The notes: a model not told the origin generated them from the sequence alone. A DNA stretch of 64,000 nucleotides from Rhizobium sp. BK399 (GCF_014194695.1 NZ_JACIAH010000012.1:1-64000); one strand, 5' to 3'; positions 51,074 through 60,961 are shown, numbered from the stretch's first letter. Made by a program: numbers and translations.

Positions 51074-51562
51074 TTAAGGGGGATCCTTGGCGGGTCTGGT
51101 TGGCTCGCAGCAGATCTGCGCGGCCAGTCTGAGGCCTTCCTGATACTTGGAGGGGTCCATCCCGCTCTCCTTGGCTTGGGCGAGATTGTCCTTCAGATCG
51201 GCGATCCTGACGGGCCGGGCCAACTCATTTGCCAGGGCACGCGTGACGAACTCTTCATCGCTTTCCTCGGATCGTCTGGTCAGTGCGTCGACGGCCTCGA
51301 TGACCGCAGGCGTGAAATCCTCGTCCCGCAAACGATCCAGCGTCCACTCGGGTGCCTTTTCGACGACGTCATGCAGGTAGGCGACGACACGCTCACCACC
51401 GCTCACCGCGTCAGCCACCCGCTTGCAATGCAGGAAATACGGCTCGCCGGTCTTGTCGGTCTGTCCCATATGGGCCTTGAAGGCGATCTTGACTGCACGC
51501 AGGAGATCCGAGGCAGGCCGATCGTCGTGTTCATTGATCCATTCGCGCTGGTGGGCAGCCAT
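51074..51562 (-). CDS. Small HD-domain hydrolase (RelA/SpoT HD-like)
   Basis: 162 aa; GGAGGGA before the ATG. HD motif in AYLHDVVEK near 62 with upstream His in FLHCKRVAD near 43 and metal Asp in IADLKDNLA near 120, in the order seen in the ppGpp hydrolase domains of SpoT and stand-alone Mesh1-like proteins. No synthetase or TGS domain. May hydrolyse (p)ppGpp or another nucleotide. Upstream gene in the same direction is the exported protein at 51587 with 24 bp between. Confidence 0.7.
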   Translation of the reverse strand: MAAHQREWINEHDDRPASDLLRAVKIAFKAHMGQTDKTGEPYFLHCKRVADAVSGGERVVAYLHDVVEKAPEWTLDRLRDEDFTPAVIEAVDALTRRSEESDEEFVTRALANELARPVRIADLKDNLAQAKESGMDPSKYQEGLRLAAQICCEPTRPAKDPP

Positions 51563-51586
51563 GATCGTATCCCTCCACGGGCACCG

Positions 51587-51961
51587 TTATTGTTTTTCCG
51601 ACAGGTCGAGAAGAATTCGGGCCTCGTCAAAATGGCCATTTCGATCACCATCGGCCTCGTTCGGAGAATAGCATGTGCTTGACACACAAAACCCGACAAG
51701 ATGGTGCGGCTTGTTAGTCTTGCCGAATTCGCACAAGGTATCGGTCATGTCGGGCGCAGCCACGCCTTCCCGCGCGCAACAGGTCATCCTCACTCCGGGT
51801 GGCTTCAGTTCCGGAAAGGACCGAATTGTCCCGACCGGACGTTTGTCCGTCATGAAGAAACCCCTGGCGACCAACTGACAGGTAGCCTCCAGATCCGGCG
51901 ACTGCGCGAGGGCGCAAACCGGGAACCCGACGAGCAGGGATAAAGCCAGGCCGTTTCGCAA
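51587..51961 (-). CDS. Exported Cys-rich hypothetical protein
   Basis: 124 aa from the TTG at 51961, chosen because GAGGAG lies 6 bases upstream and a signal peptide (LALSLLVGFPVCALA-Q) starts right after. The mature part has ATCQLVARGFF, RMTCCAREG, TLCEFG and FCVSSTCY, i.e. six Cys that could form disulfides. No family recognised. It lies 24 bp upstream of the HD hydrolase gene and is probably co-transcribed. Confidence 0.6.
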   Translation of the reverse strand: MRNGLALSLLVGFPVCALAQSPDLEATCQLVARGFFMTDKRPVGTIRSFPELKPPGVRMTCCAREGVAAPDMTDTLCEFGKTNKPHHLVGFCVSSTCYSPNEADGDRNGHFDEARILLDLSEKQ

Positions 51962-52194
51962 GAGCGTCTCCTCTGTCGACACTGGAGCGGGTTCTCCACC
52001 GTGCAATAACTGCCGAGGAAACCGAGAGTTCCTGCGACAGCCTCCCGCACGACCTAAGTCCTATTGCGCCTGGCGCCGATGGCTCGCATCACCAATCTCG
52101 TGGCCAGGAAGCCGGTATCGGTGCCGCCCCCTGAACGGGCGCAGGGTCTGTCCCTGAGCATGGTTCAGTCCACCGGCTCCCTCCCTCTGATCCG

Positions 52195-53106
52195 TCATGT
52201 CTCGTGCAGGACGTGGGCTGCCTTGACGGCTGCCGAGGCACGGTTTTCGACACCTAGCTTCACATAGATCTGCTCGAGATGTTTGTTGACGGTGCGTGCC
52301 GAGAGGCCCAGGATCTCGCCGATATCGCGGTTGGCCTTGCCCTTTGCAATCCAAAGTAACACTTCGGATTCTCTCTGCGTTAGCGAGAAATGCCGGCGCA
52401 GCACCTCGTCATCGGCGCGCGCATTGTTTGCGGTGAGCCGAAACAGATATTCATCCGCTCCGATCGCGCCCAGGAAGGCAAGCTGAAGCACGTCCTTGCC
52501 CGCATGCGAAAGGGAAAACGCGCCGTCGCGGCCGGAAGCTGGGCCTGTCTTCATCCAATCGGCAATCTTGCCGACAACCGTGTCCATGGCATCGTCTCGA
52601 TCCATCGCCGCGTTGACGAGACGTGTTGCCTGTGGTGTCGACCAGTGAATGTCGCCGTTGCCCTTGACCGCAAGCAAATGCCGGCCGGCGGCGTCCAGCG
52701 CGACACGTGCGCTTTGCGTCGAACGGGCATTGCGCAGGTGCACGCCGATCCGCGCACGCAGTTCGTCGATATTGATCGGCTTGGTCAGGTAGTCGACGCC
52801 GCCGGATTCCAAGGCACGAACCACATGTTCGGTTTCCGTCAGACCAGTCATGAAGATCACCGGTATCTGGCTGATCGCCGGATTGGATTTGAGTTTTTTG
52901 CAGGTCTCGAAGCCGTCCATGGATGGCATGACTGCATCGAGCAGAATGAGGTCCGGCGTAATGCGTTCCACGATGCTGAGCGCAGCCGAACCCGATGTCG
53001 CGATCAGAACGGAAAAACCGGATTGCTCCAGAGCGTCGGCCAAAAATCCCAGGGCATCAGGCGAGTCATCCACCAAGAGAACAATATCGCGCGGGAGCTC
53101 AGCCAA
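52195..53106 (-). CDS. LuxR-type response regulator paired with the NCS1-kinase
   Basis: 303 aa starting at TTG; the start overlaps the kinase stop by 8 bp. Receiver at about 8-125 (LLVDDSPDALGFLADAL, phospho-Asp in LILLDAVMPSMDG near 57, Lys in LTKPIN), a middle segment of about 110 residues with no named domain, and the LuxR HTH at about 240-300 (SLTQRESEVLLWIAKGKANR, SARTVNKHLEQIYVKLG). Output regulator of the fusion kinase. Likely targets are the divergent urt operon and purine genes. Confidence 0.86.
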   Translation of the reverse strand: MAELPRDIVLLVDDSPDALGFLADALEQSGFSVLIATSGSAALSIVERITPDLILLDAVMPSMDGFETCKKLKSNPAISQIPVIFMTGLTETEHVVRALESGGVDYLTKPINIDELRARIGVHLRNARSTQSARVALDAAGRHLLAVKGNGDIHWSTPQATRLVNAAMDRDDAMDTVVGKIADWMKTGPASGRDGAFSLSHAGKDVLQLAFLGAIGADEYLFRLTANNARADDEVLRRHFSLTQRESEVLLWIAKGKANRDIGEILGLSARTVNKHLEQIYVKLGVENRASAAVKAAHVLHET

Positions 53107-56100
53107 GGGTATCTACCTTCTCGTCAAACCGGTGCAGGAAGTTCATGAGGCCATTCAGATCGAATAATGCCGCAAAGGAACGGAGTTCCTCCGTAAATGG
53201 CTGATTTGCCTCCACCTTGGCAAGGTCGGCGAGCTTTGCCTCGATTCCTCTGATGTAGCCGATTTCGGCGAGCCGCAACAATTCCTGGACGTGGGCAAGA
53301 CCCGGACTGATCAACGGTCGGTCGCGCCTGGCAGGTGCCGAGGGAGAAGCCGACTGCGCATAAATCCATTTCAGGCCCAGATGCACCGCAAGCTTGTCAC
53401 GCAGTTGCTTGATGTCCACCGGTTTGCCGATGGCATCGCTGTGGCTGTCGTCGCTGTCGCGGTGAGCGGCCGCGTCGCCGATGTTGGCCGACAGCATCAC
53501 GATTGGCGCGATCTGGCCGTTCGCTCGCAACCGCGAAACGAGCTGCCATCCATTCATGCCCGGCATCGAGATATCGACGAGGAACAGATCGGGCTGAATG
53601 CCCTCGATCAACGTCAGGCAGTCGGCCCCGCTTGCCGCGGTCAGCACGACGAAATCCAGTGGGACAAGCACCTCGCGCATCATCTCGCGATGGTCCTCGT
53701 TGTCATCCACGACCACGATCGTGCGCCGGGGACCGTCGTAGCTTACGATCTTCTTTTCCTGTGGCGGCACCGTCATTTCGCGAAGCACGGCGGAAAGCAT
53801 GAGGCGAACGCGGAAGACCGTTCCGTGATCCTTCTCGCTCATCACCGAAATCTCGCCGCCGAGCGTGTTGGTCAGGAGTTGTGTGATCGTCAGCCCGAGA
53901 CCGAGGCCCGGCATCGGCCTGATGCTATCGGCCTCGCCACGCTGGAACGGCTCGTAGATACGGCCCAAATCCTTCTCGGCAATGCCACGACCGGTATCGG
54001 TAACGGTGAAGGTTGCAACCTGGCTGCGGTAGCCGACATCGAATCTGACACTGCCTTCGTCAGTGAACTTGATCGCGTTGGAGAGCAGGTTCACGAGGAT
54101 CTGGCGCAGGCGTTTTTCATCAGTGCGAACGAAGTGTGGCAGGACGGGGGAGCGGTCGTGATGGAAGGTCAGCCCCTTCACCTCGGCCTGCGGACGGAAC
54201 ATGTCGACAATCTGGTCCAGGAAATCGTGAATATTGATCTCGTTGGAATAGACCTGCAGCCGTCCGGCTTCGATCTTGGAAATATCAAGGAGACCGTCGA
54301 TCAGGCCGGACAAATGCTCGGCGCTGCGGCGGATCACCTTGATCGACGACTGTCGTGGCGCGGGAATGGTGTCGTCGCGCTCGAGGATCTGCGCGTAGCC
54401 AAGCACGGCATTCAGCGGCGTGCGCAATTCGTGGCTGAGACCGACGACGTAACGGCTCTTCGCCCGGTTGGCGGCTTCCGCGGTCTCCTTGGCGGTCTGG
54501 AGCGCGGCGTCGGTCTTCTTGTGGGCGGCGATTTCCTTCAGCAGCAGGGTATTCTGGCGCGAGGATTCCTCTTCGGCAACGACACGGCTGTCATGCGCCA
54601 GCACATAAAACCAGCAGACGACGCCGGCGATGACGGCGAAGACGAAGAAGACAATCAGGATGGTTCGGTTGACCACCTCGGCGGTTTCCGGTGAGGCTGC
54701 AGAGACCTGATGGGCAATCATCGCAAGGATTGCGCCGACGGCCGTCAGGGCCAGCACCACGGCTATCCCGTAGCGACCGAGGCGAGTGGTCAGCTTCTCG
54801 ACGACCGTTCCAGGCAAAACCGCCTTCGCGACCGTGCCGACCTGGGCGTTGAAACGGCCCTTCGGCTTGCACATGTCATGGCAGCGGCTGTCGAGTGAAC
54901 AGCAGAGCGAGCAGATCGGTGCCGCATAGGCCGGGCACCAGGCCATGTCCTCCGGTTCGAAGGGATGCTCGCACACAGAGCAGGTGATGTTGGTGAGGTT
55001 CTTCCAGCTGTGACGCGGCTTGCGAGCGAGGTAGAACTTGCCCTTCGTGGCCCACGCGATCACCGGCGAGGCAATCAGTGCAACCAGCAGCGTGATGTAG
55101 GGTGCAAGCGAGGCAGCGACGGGGCCGAAGACGCCGAAATGGGCGACAAGTGCTATGCCTGCCGACAGCGTCATTGCGCCCAGGCCAACCGGATTGATGT
55201 CGTAGAGATGGGCGCGTTTGAATTCGATGCCCGGAGGGGCGAGGCCAAGCGGCTTGTTGATGAAGAGATCGGCCGAGATCGTGCACAGCCAGGCCATGGC
55301 GATGATCGAGAAGATGCCGAGCGTTTCCTCAAGCAGCTTGTAGATGCCGAGCTCCATCAGCAGAAGCGCGATTGCCACATTGAAGACGAGCCAGATGACG
55401 CGGCCGGGATGGCTGTGGGTGAGGCGGGAGAAGAAGTTCGACCAGGCAAGTGAGCCAGCATAGGCGTTCATCACGTTGATCTTCAACTGCGAGACGACCA
55501 CGAAGGCAGCCATCAGCAGAAGCGCAGCGTTGTGCCACGGGATCATGTAGCCGAAGGCCGTCAGATACATCTGGGCCGGATCGGCGGCACGATCGACCGG
55601 CACGCCGGACGCGAAGGTAAGGACGACGAGAAAGGAGCCGGCCAGCAGCTTGGGCGCCCCGATGATGACCCAGCCGGGGCCCGCCAGAAACACGGCAAGG
55701 CGGTGTCGCCAGTTCCGCTGCTTCTCCGGCGGCAAGAAGCGCAGGAAGTCGGCCTGTTCGCCAATCTGCGACATCAGCGCCAGGATGACGGCAGAGGCGG
55801 CGCCGAACTCCACGAGATCGAAAGGTGCCATCGTGCCCGGCGGTCCGGACGCATGGCGGATTCCGGCAAAGGCCCGCCAGAGGTCGAATTTCTCAAAATC
55901 CATCGCGGCGATGAAGAGGAAGGGCAGGACGTTGAGGACGATCCAGAAAGGCTGCGTCAGCAACTGAAACCGGCTGATCAGCCGGACGCCGTGGGTAACC
56001 AGCGGAATGACCATGACGGCGCTGATGATGTACCCGATCCATAGCGGGATGCCGAGCGTCAGCTCCAGCGCGCCGGACATGATTGAGGCTTCGATCGCAA

Positions 56101-56488
56101 ACAGCATGAAGGTGAAACTGGCATAGATCAGCGACGTGACCGTCGAGCCGATGTAGCCGAAGCTCGCACCGCGCGTCAGAAGATCGATGTCGACGCCGTG
56201 CCGGATCGCATAGCGACTGATTGGCAGGCCAATCAGAAGCATGGCAAGGCTGGCGACGACAATGGCGAAGAAGGCGTTGGTCGTGCCATAAGAGAGAGTG
56301 ATCGCGCCGCCGATCGCTTCGAGCGCGAGAAATGAAATGGCGCCGATCGCCGTTTGCGAGATGCGTTGCGACGAGAATTGCCGGGCGCTCTTTGCCGTAA
56401 AGCGCAGCGCATAGTCTTCCAGCGTCTGGTTTGCCACCCAGCGATTGTATTCGCGCCTGACCGGAATGATGCGTTGCCGCGCTGCCAT
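53099..56488 (-). CDS. NCS1-type permease fused to hybrid histidine kinase
   Basis: 1129 aa. Residues about 20-490 are a full NCS1 nucleobase/cytosine-type permease with about 12 helices; the start NQTLEDYALRFTAKSAR is typical of the family. A Cys-rich zinc-like module lies at about 503-545 (CSVCEHPF, CSLCCSL, CHDMC). Two more helices at about 565-640 follow, then HisKA with His at about 685 (SHELRTPLNAVLGY), HATPase with NLLSNAIKFT and GLGLGLTIT, a receiver at about 923-1035 (phospho-Asp in FLVDISMPG near 970) and a 90-residue tail. A transporter-type sensor, comparable in idea to the SLC5-kinase CbrA. Divergent from urtA. Confidence 0.85.
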   Translation of the reverse strand: MAARQRIIPVRREYNRWVANQTLEDYALRFTAKSARQFSSQRISQTAIGAISFLALEAIGGAITLSYGTTNAFFAIVVASLAMLLIGLPISRYAIRHGVDIDLLTRGASFGYIGSTVTSLIYASFTFMLFAIEASIMSGALELTLGIPLWIGYIISAVMVIPLVTHGVRLISRFQLLTQPFWIVLNVLPFLFIAAMDFEKFDLWRAFAGIRHASGPPGTMAPFDLVEFGAASAVILALMSQIGEQADFLRFLPPEKQRNWRHRLAVFLAGPGWVIIGAPKLLAGSFLVVLTFASGVPVDRAADPAQMYLTAFGYMIPWHNAALLLMAAFVVVSQLKINVMNAYAGSLAWSNFFSRLTHSHPGRVIWLVFNVAIALLLMELGIYKLLEETLGIFSIIAMAWLCTISADLFINKPLGLAPPGIEFKRAHLYDINPVGLGAMTLSAGIALVAHFGVFGPVAASLAPYITLLVALIASPVIAWATKGKFYLARKPRHSWKNLTNITCSVCEHPFEPEDMAWCPAYAAPICSLCCSLDSRCHDMCKPKGRFNAQVGTVAKAVLPGTVVEKLTTRLGRYGIAVVLALTAVGAILAMIAHQVSAASPETAEVVNRTILIVFFVFAVIAGVVCWFYVLAHDSRVVAEEESSRQNTLLLKEIAAHKKTDAALQTAKETAEAANRAKSRYVVGLSHELRTPLNAVLGYAQILERDDTIPAPRQSSIKVIRRSAEHLSGLIDGLLDISKIEAGRLQVYSNEINIHDFLDQIVDMFRPQAEVKGLTFHHDRSPVLPHFVRTDEKRLRQILVNLLSNAIKFTDEGSVRFDVGYRSQVATFTVTDTGRGIAEKDLGRIYEPFQRGEADSIRPMPGLGLGLTITQLLTNTLGGEISVMSEKDHGTVFRVRLMLSAVLREMTVPPQEKKIVSYDGPRRTIVVVDDNEDHREMMREVLVPLDFVVLTAASGADCLTLIEGIQPDLFLVDISMPGMNGWQLVSRLRANGQIAPIVMLSANIGDAAAHRDSDDSHSDAIGKPVDIKQLRDKLAVHLGLKWIYAQSASPSAPARRDRPLISPGLAHVQELLRLAEIGYIRGIEAKLADLAKVEANQPFTEELRSFAALFDLNGLMNFLHRFDEKVDTLG

Positions 56489-56704
56489 GCCTTGGTGCCA
56501 GCCCCTTTGTTCCCCTTGTCATGCGTTCGTAACACGGAATGACACGAGGCTTAAGGTGCGGCGCAGCACAAAACTGCACATTTCGCCCCGTCTCCTACGT
56601 CATATTGCGTATACGCTTTCGCACCGCAGCACCGGATAGTCCGCTAAGCAACAGTTAACTGCCGCTTTCGGCCTGTTGTCGAACAAGAAGAGGGGATCAA
56701 CCAG

Positions 56705-57997
56705 ATGAATCTCAAGTCCTATATCACGGGCGCCGCACTCGGCGCCGTCATGTCGGCCACCGCCGCTTTCCACGGAGCCGTTGCCGCCGACGACACCATC
56801 AAGGTCGGCGTCCTGCACTCGCTCTCCGGCACGATGGCGATCTCCGAAACGACACTGAAAGACGCCATGCTGATGCTCATCGACGAGCAGAACAAGAAGG
56901 GTGGCCTTCTCGGCAAGAAGCTCGAAGCCGTCGTCGTCGATCCGGCGTCCGATTGGCCGCTGTTTGCCGAAAAGGCGCGCGAGCTGATCGAGAAGGACAA
57001 GGTCGCGGCCGTCTTCGGCTGCTGGACCTCGTCGTCGCGCAAGTCGGTTCTGCCTGTCTTCGAAGAGCTCAACTCGATCCTCTTCTACCCGGTCCAGTAC
57101 GAAGGCGAGGAGTCCTCGCGCAACATCTTCTACACGGGTGCAGCGCCGAACCAGCAGGCAATCCCGGCGGTCGACTATCTGATGGAAAAGGAAGGCGTTA
57201 AGCGTTTCGTGCTCGAAGGCACCGACTACGTCTATCCGCGCACGACGAACAAGATCCTGGAAGCCTATCTCGAATCCAAGGGCATTCCAAAGGAAGACAT
57301 CATCATCAACTACACGCCGTTCGGCTTCTCGGACTGGCAGACGGAAGTGAAGAAGATCAAGGAGTTCGGCTCGGCTGGCAAGAAGACCGCCGTGGTCTCG
57401 ACCATCAACGGTGACGCGAACGTTCCGTTCTACAAGGAGCTCGGCAACCAGGGCATCAAGGCGACAGATATTCCGGTCGTTGCCTTCTCGGTCGGCGAAG
57501 AAGAGCTTGCCGGTCTCGACACCAAGCCGCTCGTTGGCCATCTCGCGGCCTGGAACTACTTCGAGTCGGTGGAAAGCCCTGTGAACAAGAAGTTCATCAA
57601 GCAGTGGCACGAGTTCACCAAGAACGACAAGCGCGTGACGAACGACCCGATGGAAGCCGCCTATATCGGCTTCAACGCCTGGGTCAAGGCTGTTCAGGCT
57701 GCCGGCACGACTGACACGGACAAGGTTCTCGACACGATCATTGGCACGACAGTTCCGAACCTGTCGGGCGGCTATGCGACCGTCATGCCGAACCACCACA
57801 TCACTAAGCCGGTTCTGATCGGTGAAATCCAGGCGAACGGCCAGTTCGAAATCGTTCAGCAGACCCCGGCGGTCGTTGGCGACGAATGGTCCGACTACCT
57901 GCCCGACTCCAAGGACCTGATCTCCGATTGGCGCAAGCCCATGAACTGCGGCAACTTCAACGTTGCCTCGGGCAAGTGCGGCGGCAAGGGCTCCTGA
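56705..57997 (+). CDS. urtA: Urea ABC transporter, periplasmic binding protein
   Basis: 430 aa. Signal peptide 1-26 (ending VAA-D). Leu/Ile/Val-type binding protein of the UrtA group: VGVLHSLSGTMAISETTLKD near 32, FGCWTSSSRKSVLP near 103, FYPVQYEGEESSRN near 125 (urea-binding region), and the C-terminal Cys pair MNCGNFNVASGKCGG. Start ATG with GAGGGG upstream. First gene of urtABCDE, 216 bp from the divergent kinase start. Urea scavenging is usually NtrC-regulated. Confidence 0.92.
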   Translation: MNLKSYITGAALGAVMSATAAFHGAVAADDTIKVGVLHSLSGTMAISETTLKDAMLMLIDEQNKKGGLLGKKLEAVVVDPASDWPLFAEKARELIEKDKVAAVFGCWTSSSRKSVLPVFEELNSILFYPVQYEGEESSRNIFYTGAAPNQQAIPAVDYLMEKEGVKRFVLEGTDYVYPRTTNKILEAYLESKGIPKEDIIINYTPFGFSDWQTEVKKIKEFGSAGKKTAVVSTINGDANVPFYKELGNQGIKATDIPVVAFSVGEEELAGLDTKPLVGHLAAWNYFESVESPVNKKFIKQWHEFTKNDKRVTNDPMEAAYIGFNAWVKAVQAAGTTDTDKVLDTIIGTTVPNLSGGYATVMPNHHITKPVLIGEIQANGQFEIVQQTPAVVGDEWSDYLPDSKDLISDWRKPMNCGNFNVASGKCGGKGS

Positions 57998-58031
57998 GTG
58001 CGTTCCACCCCGTCACTCTGACGCCTGAAGA

Positions 58032-58063
58032 CTTCCGCCCGGCGGCTCCTGTCCGGGCGGAAG
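58032..58063 (+). terminator. Intercistronic hairpin after urtA
   Basis: CTTCCGCCCGG / CCGGGCGGAAG, perfect 11-bp stem, 10-nt loop, 35 bp after the urtA stop. No U-run. It likely limits read-through or protects the urtA mRNA, giving more binding protein than membrane parts. Confidence 0.65.
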
Positions 58064-58160
58064 GTTCATCCCCAGACATGCAGCCTTCGAGACGAGCGGC
58101 AATCGATCCGTCGGATTGCGCCGACAGAAGGACGATGTTCCCGATTGCGCCGGAAGGCCA

Positions 58161-59801
58161 ATGATGACCGAGGCAAGAAAACCGATGTATCGCGCCATCA
58201 AAATCCTGCTTCTTACGCTGTGCCTGGCCTTGCCGGCCCTTGCGGCTGTGAAAGCGCAGGACGATATCCATCCCCTGATCGATGCCTTGGGCGCCGGTGA
58301 TTTCCCCGAGCGCGAAGCCGCGATCAAGGCACTGGTTGCCTCCAAGGACCCGCGTGTCGGCGAAATCCTCGAGCTTTTGAGCGGCGGAAAGCTCTACGTG
58401 AATTCCGAGACCGGCGGTCCTGTGCTGGTGCAAGGTGGCTCCGAGGACGAGCCGACTTATGCAGACCCGATTTCCGGCCAGGTCGTTTCCGACGTCGATC
58501 CAGACTACATGTCAAAGGTCAAAATCAACAATTCGCTGCGCACGGTGATCGCCACCGTCACGAGCCAGCTGACGCTGCTGAGCCCCGATCGAGGCGCACG
58601 GCTTGCGGCAGCCCAAGGCCTGCTCAAGGACGCCGATCCGGCAAACCTCGATCTCTTGACCGCAGCACTCGCCGAAGAGAAGGACGCCGAGGTCAAAAAT
58701 GCCATGGAGGCCGCACGGGCCGTCATGGTGCTAAAGAGCGACGTCAGCGCCGAAGAGAAAAAGGCGGCGATCGACACGGTTACGGCGCGCGGAGGGCGTG
58801 AGGCCCTGACCATCCTCAATTCTGCAATGGCGACAGCCCCCGAGGAGCTGAAGGGTGAAATCGAGGCACATATCAACGCCATCAACCGCAGCCTGGCGTT
58901 TTGGGATGTCGGGCAGAATGTCTGGTACGGCTTATCGCTCGGATCGGTGCTGCTGCTGGCAGCGATCGGCCTTGCCATTACGTTCGGCGTCATGGGCGTC
59001 ATCAACATGGCGCATGGGGAAATGGTAATGATCGGGGCCTATACGACCTATGTCGTGCAGGAGTACATCAGCTCCGCGTTTCCGGAGCTCGCAAACTACT
59101 CGCTCGCCTTCTCCGTGCCGGCAGCCTTCCTGTTTACCGGGCTTGTCGGCCTCGTGATCGAGCGCGTCGTCATTCGCTACCTCTATGGTCGTCCGCTTGA
59201 GACGCTGCTTGCAACCTGGGGCGTGTCGCTGATCCTGCAGCAGGCAGTTCGCACGGCCTTCGGGCCAACAAACCGCGAGGTGCGCAATCCGAGCTGGATG
59301 TCGGGTGCATTTGAGCTTGGCGGTCTCTCGATCACCTGGAATCGCCTCTGGATCATCGTCTTTTCGATCACCGTGTTCTTTGCACTGCTCTTTCTCCTGA
59401 AGCGCTCGGCCTTCGGCCTGCAGATGCGTGCGGTCACGCAGAACCGCCGCATGGCGTCATCGATGGGCATCCGTACCGGCTGGGTTGATGCGTTCACGTT
59501 TGCGCTCGGCTCCGGAATTGCGGGTATCGCAGGTGTTGCCCTCTCGCAGATCGACAACGTCTCGCCGAACCTTGGCCAGAGCTACATCATCGACAGCTTC
59601 ATGGTCGTGGTCTTTGGTGGCGTCGGCAACCTCTGGGGCACGCTGGTTGGCGCCCTGTCACTCGGCGTCCTCAACAAATTCCTCGAGCCTTTCGCGGGTG
59701 CCGTGCTCGGCAAGATCCTGGTGCTCGTCCTCATCATTCTTTTCATCCAGAAGCGTCCTCGCGGGCTCTTCGCACTTAAAGGAAGGGCGGTGGAAGCATG
59801 A
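58161..59801 (+). CDS. urtB: Urea ABC transporter permease UrtB
   Basis: 546 aa from the ATG at 58161 (GGAAGG upstream). Signal-like helix at about 12-32, then a helical, HEAT-like periplasmic extension of about 200 residues (LEKDA-type repeats with AALAEEKDAEVKNAMEAARA near 175), and the LivH-type permease core from about 255 (GVMGVINMAHGEMVMIGAYT near 280). The long N-terminal extension is normal for UrtB. Overlaps urtC (ATGA). Confidence 0.9.
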   Translation: MMTEARKPMYRAIKILLLTLCLALPALAAVKAQDDIHPLIDALGAGDFPEREAAIKALVASKDPRVGEILELLSGGKLYVNSETGGPVLVQGGSEDEPTYADPISGQVVSDVDPDYMSKVKINNSLRTVIATVTSQLTLLSPDRGARLAAAQGLLKDADPANLDLLTAALAEEKDAEVKNAMEAARAVMVLKSDVSAEEKKAAIDTVTARGGREALTILNSAMATAPEELKGEIEAHINAINRSLAFWDVGQNVWYGLSLGSVLLLAAIGLAITFGVMGVINMAHGEMVMIGAYTTYVVQEYISSAFPELANYSLAFSVPAAFLFTGLVGLVIERVVIRYLYGRPLETLLATWGVSLILQQAVRTAFGPTNREVRNPSWMSGAFELGGLSITWNRLWIIVFSITVFFALLFLLKRSAFGLQMRAVTQNRRMASSMGIRTGWVDAFTFALGSGIAGIAGVALSQIDNVSPNLGQSYIIDSFMVVVFGGVGNLWGTLVGALSLGVLNKFLEPFAGAVLGKILVLVLIILFIQKRPRGLFALKGRAVEA

Positions 59802-60961
59802 TTACGGCCTTCCTGCTCCGGTCTCTCGACCGCAAGATCATCGCTGCCATCGTCATTCTGCTTGGACTGGCCGTGCTGGTCCCCGTGCTCAACCTGATGA
59901 CCGGCCCGGCCAATCCGCTGCACATTCCGACCTACATCATGGCGCTGTTCGGCAAGTATCTGACCTATGCGCTGCTGGCACTGGCGCTCGATCTCGTTTG
60001 GGGCTTTTGCGGCATCCTGTCGCTCGGCCACGGCGCTTTCTTTGCGCTCGGCGGCTATGCGATGGGCATGTATCTCATGCGCCAGATCGGTCCGCGCGGC
60101 GTCTATGGCGACCCTGTCCTCCCTGACTTCATGGTGTTCCTGAACTGGAAGGAACTGCCCTGGTTCTGGTATGGGTTCGACAAGTTCTGGTTCGCCGCGC
60201 TTATGGTTCTCCTGGTGCCGGGGCTGCTTGCCTTCGTCTTTGGCTGGTTCGCCTTCCGCAGCAGGGTCAACGGTGTCTATCTGTCGATCATCACGCAGGC
60301 GATGACCTACGCGCTGCTGCTTGCCTTCTTCCGCAACGACATGGGTTTCGGCGGCAATAACGGCATGACCGACTTCAAGGAAATCATCGGTTTCAGCGTC
60401 CAGGCGGACGGAACGCGCGCCGCCCTCTTCGCCGCCACAGCGATCTTCCTTGCGCTCTCCCTGATGATTGCCTCGGCCATCGTGCGCTCGAAATTCGGAA
60501 AAGTGCTGGTCGGCGTGCGCGATGCGGAGGGCCGCACGCGCTTCCTCGGCTACCGTGTGGAACACTTCAAGCTCTTCACCTTCGTCGTTTCCGCGATGAT
60601 GGCGGGCGTTGCCGGCGCGCTCTACGTGCCGCAGGTCGGTATCATCAACCCTGGTGAGTTTGCCCCTGCCAATTCCATCGAAGTCGTCATCTGGACGGCT
60701 GTCGGCGGACGCTCGACGCTGATCGGCCCGATCATCGGCGCCATCCTGGTCAATGGCGGCAAAACGATCTTTACTGGTCTGTTTCCCGAGTTCTGGCTGT
60801 TCGCGCTTGGCGGGCTCTTCGTGCTCGTCACGCTGTTCCTGCCCAAGGGCATCGTCGGCACGATCGCCCAGTATCTCCCGCGCCGCAAGCCGATGACGGA
60901 GGCCGCACCGCCTGTCCTTCAGGGCGAGCGCGTCGATGCAAAAGTCCAGCCGGCGGAGTGA
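59798..60961 (+). CDS. urtC: Urea ABC transporter permease UrtC
   Basis: 387 aa, LivM-type permease with about ten helices. GFCGILSLGHGAFFALGGYAM near 70 and the ATPase-contact region VGVRDAEGRTRFLGYRVEHF near 235 are family motifs. The start overlaps urtB. A short Pro/Ala-rich C-terminal tail is present. Partner of UrtB. Confidence 0.9.
   Translation: MITAFLLRSLDRKIIAAIVILLGLAVLVPVLNLMTGPANPLHIPTYIMALFGKYLTYALLALALDLVWGFCGILSLGHGAFFALGGYAMGMYLMRQIGPRGVYGDPVLPDFMVFLNWKELPWFWYGFDKFWFAALMVLLVPGLLAFVFGWFAFRSRVNGVYLSIITQAMTYALLLAFFRNDMGFGGNNGMTDFKEIIGFSVQADGTRAALFAATAIFLALSLMIASAIVRSKFGKVLVGVRDAEGRTRFLGYRVEHFKLFTFVVSAMMAGVAGALYVPQVGIINPGEFAPANSIEVVIWTAVGGRSTLIGPIIGAILVNGGKTIFTGLFPEFWLFALGGLFVLVTLFLPKGIVGTIAQYLPRRKPMTEAAPPVLQGERVDAKVQPAE

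Noticed and set aside
50873..51682. 269-codon plus-strand frame over the HD hydrolase gene
   Set aside because: Antisense to a gene with clear HD motif and strong ribosome site.
53291..54694. 467-codon plus-strand frame over the kinase fusion
   Set aside because: Antisense to the HisKA-HATPase-receiver coding region; no motif of its own.
56600..57799. 399-codon minus-strand frame over urtA
   Set aside because: Antisense to urtA; composition is Arg/Asp/Val-rich and shows no family.
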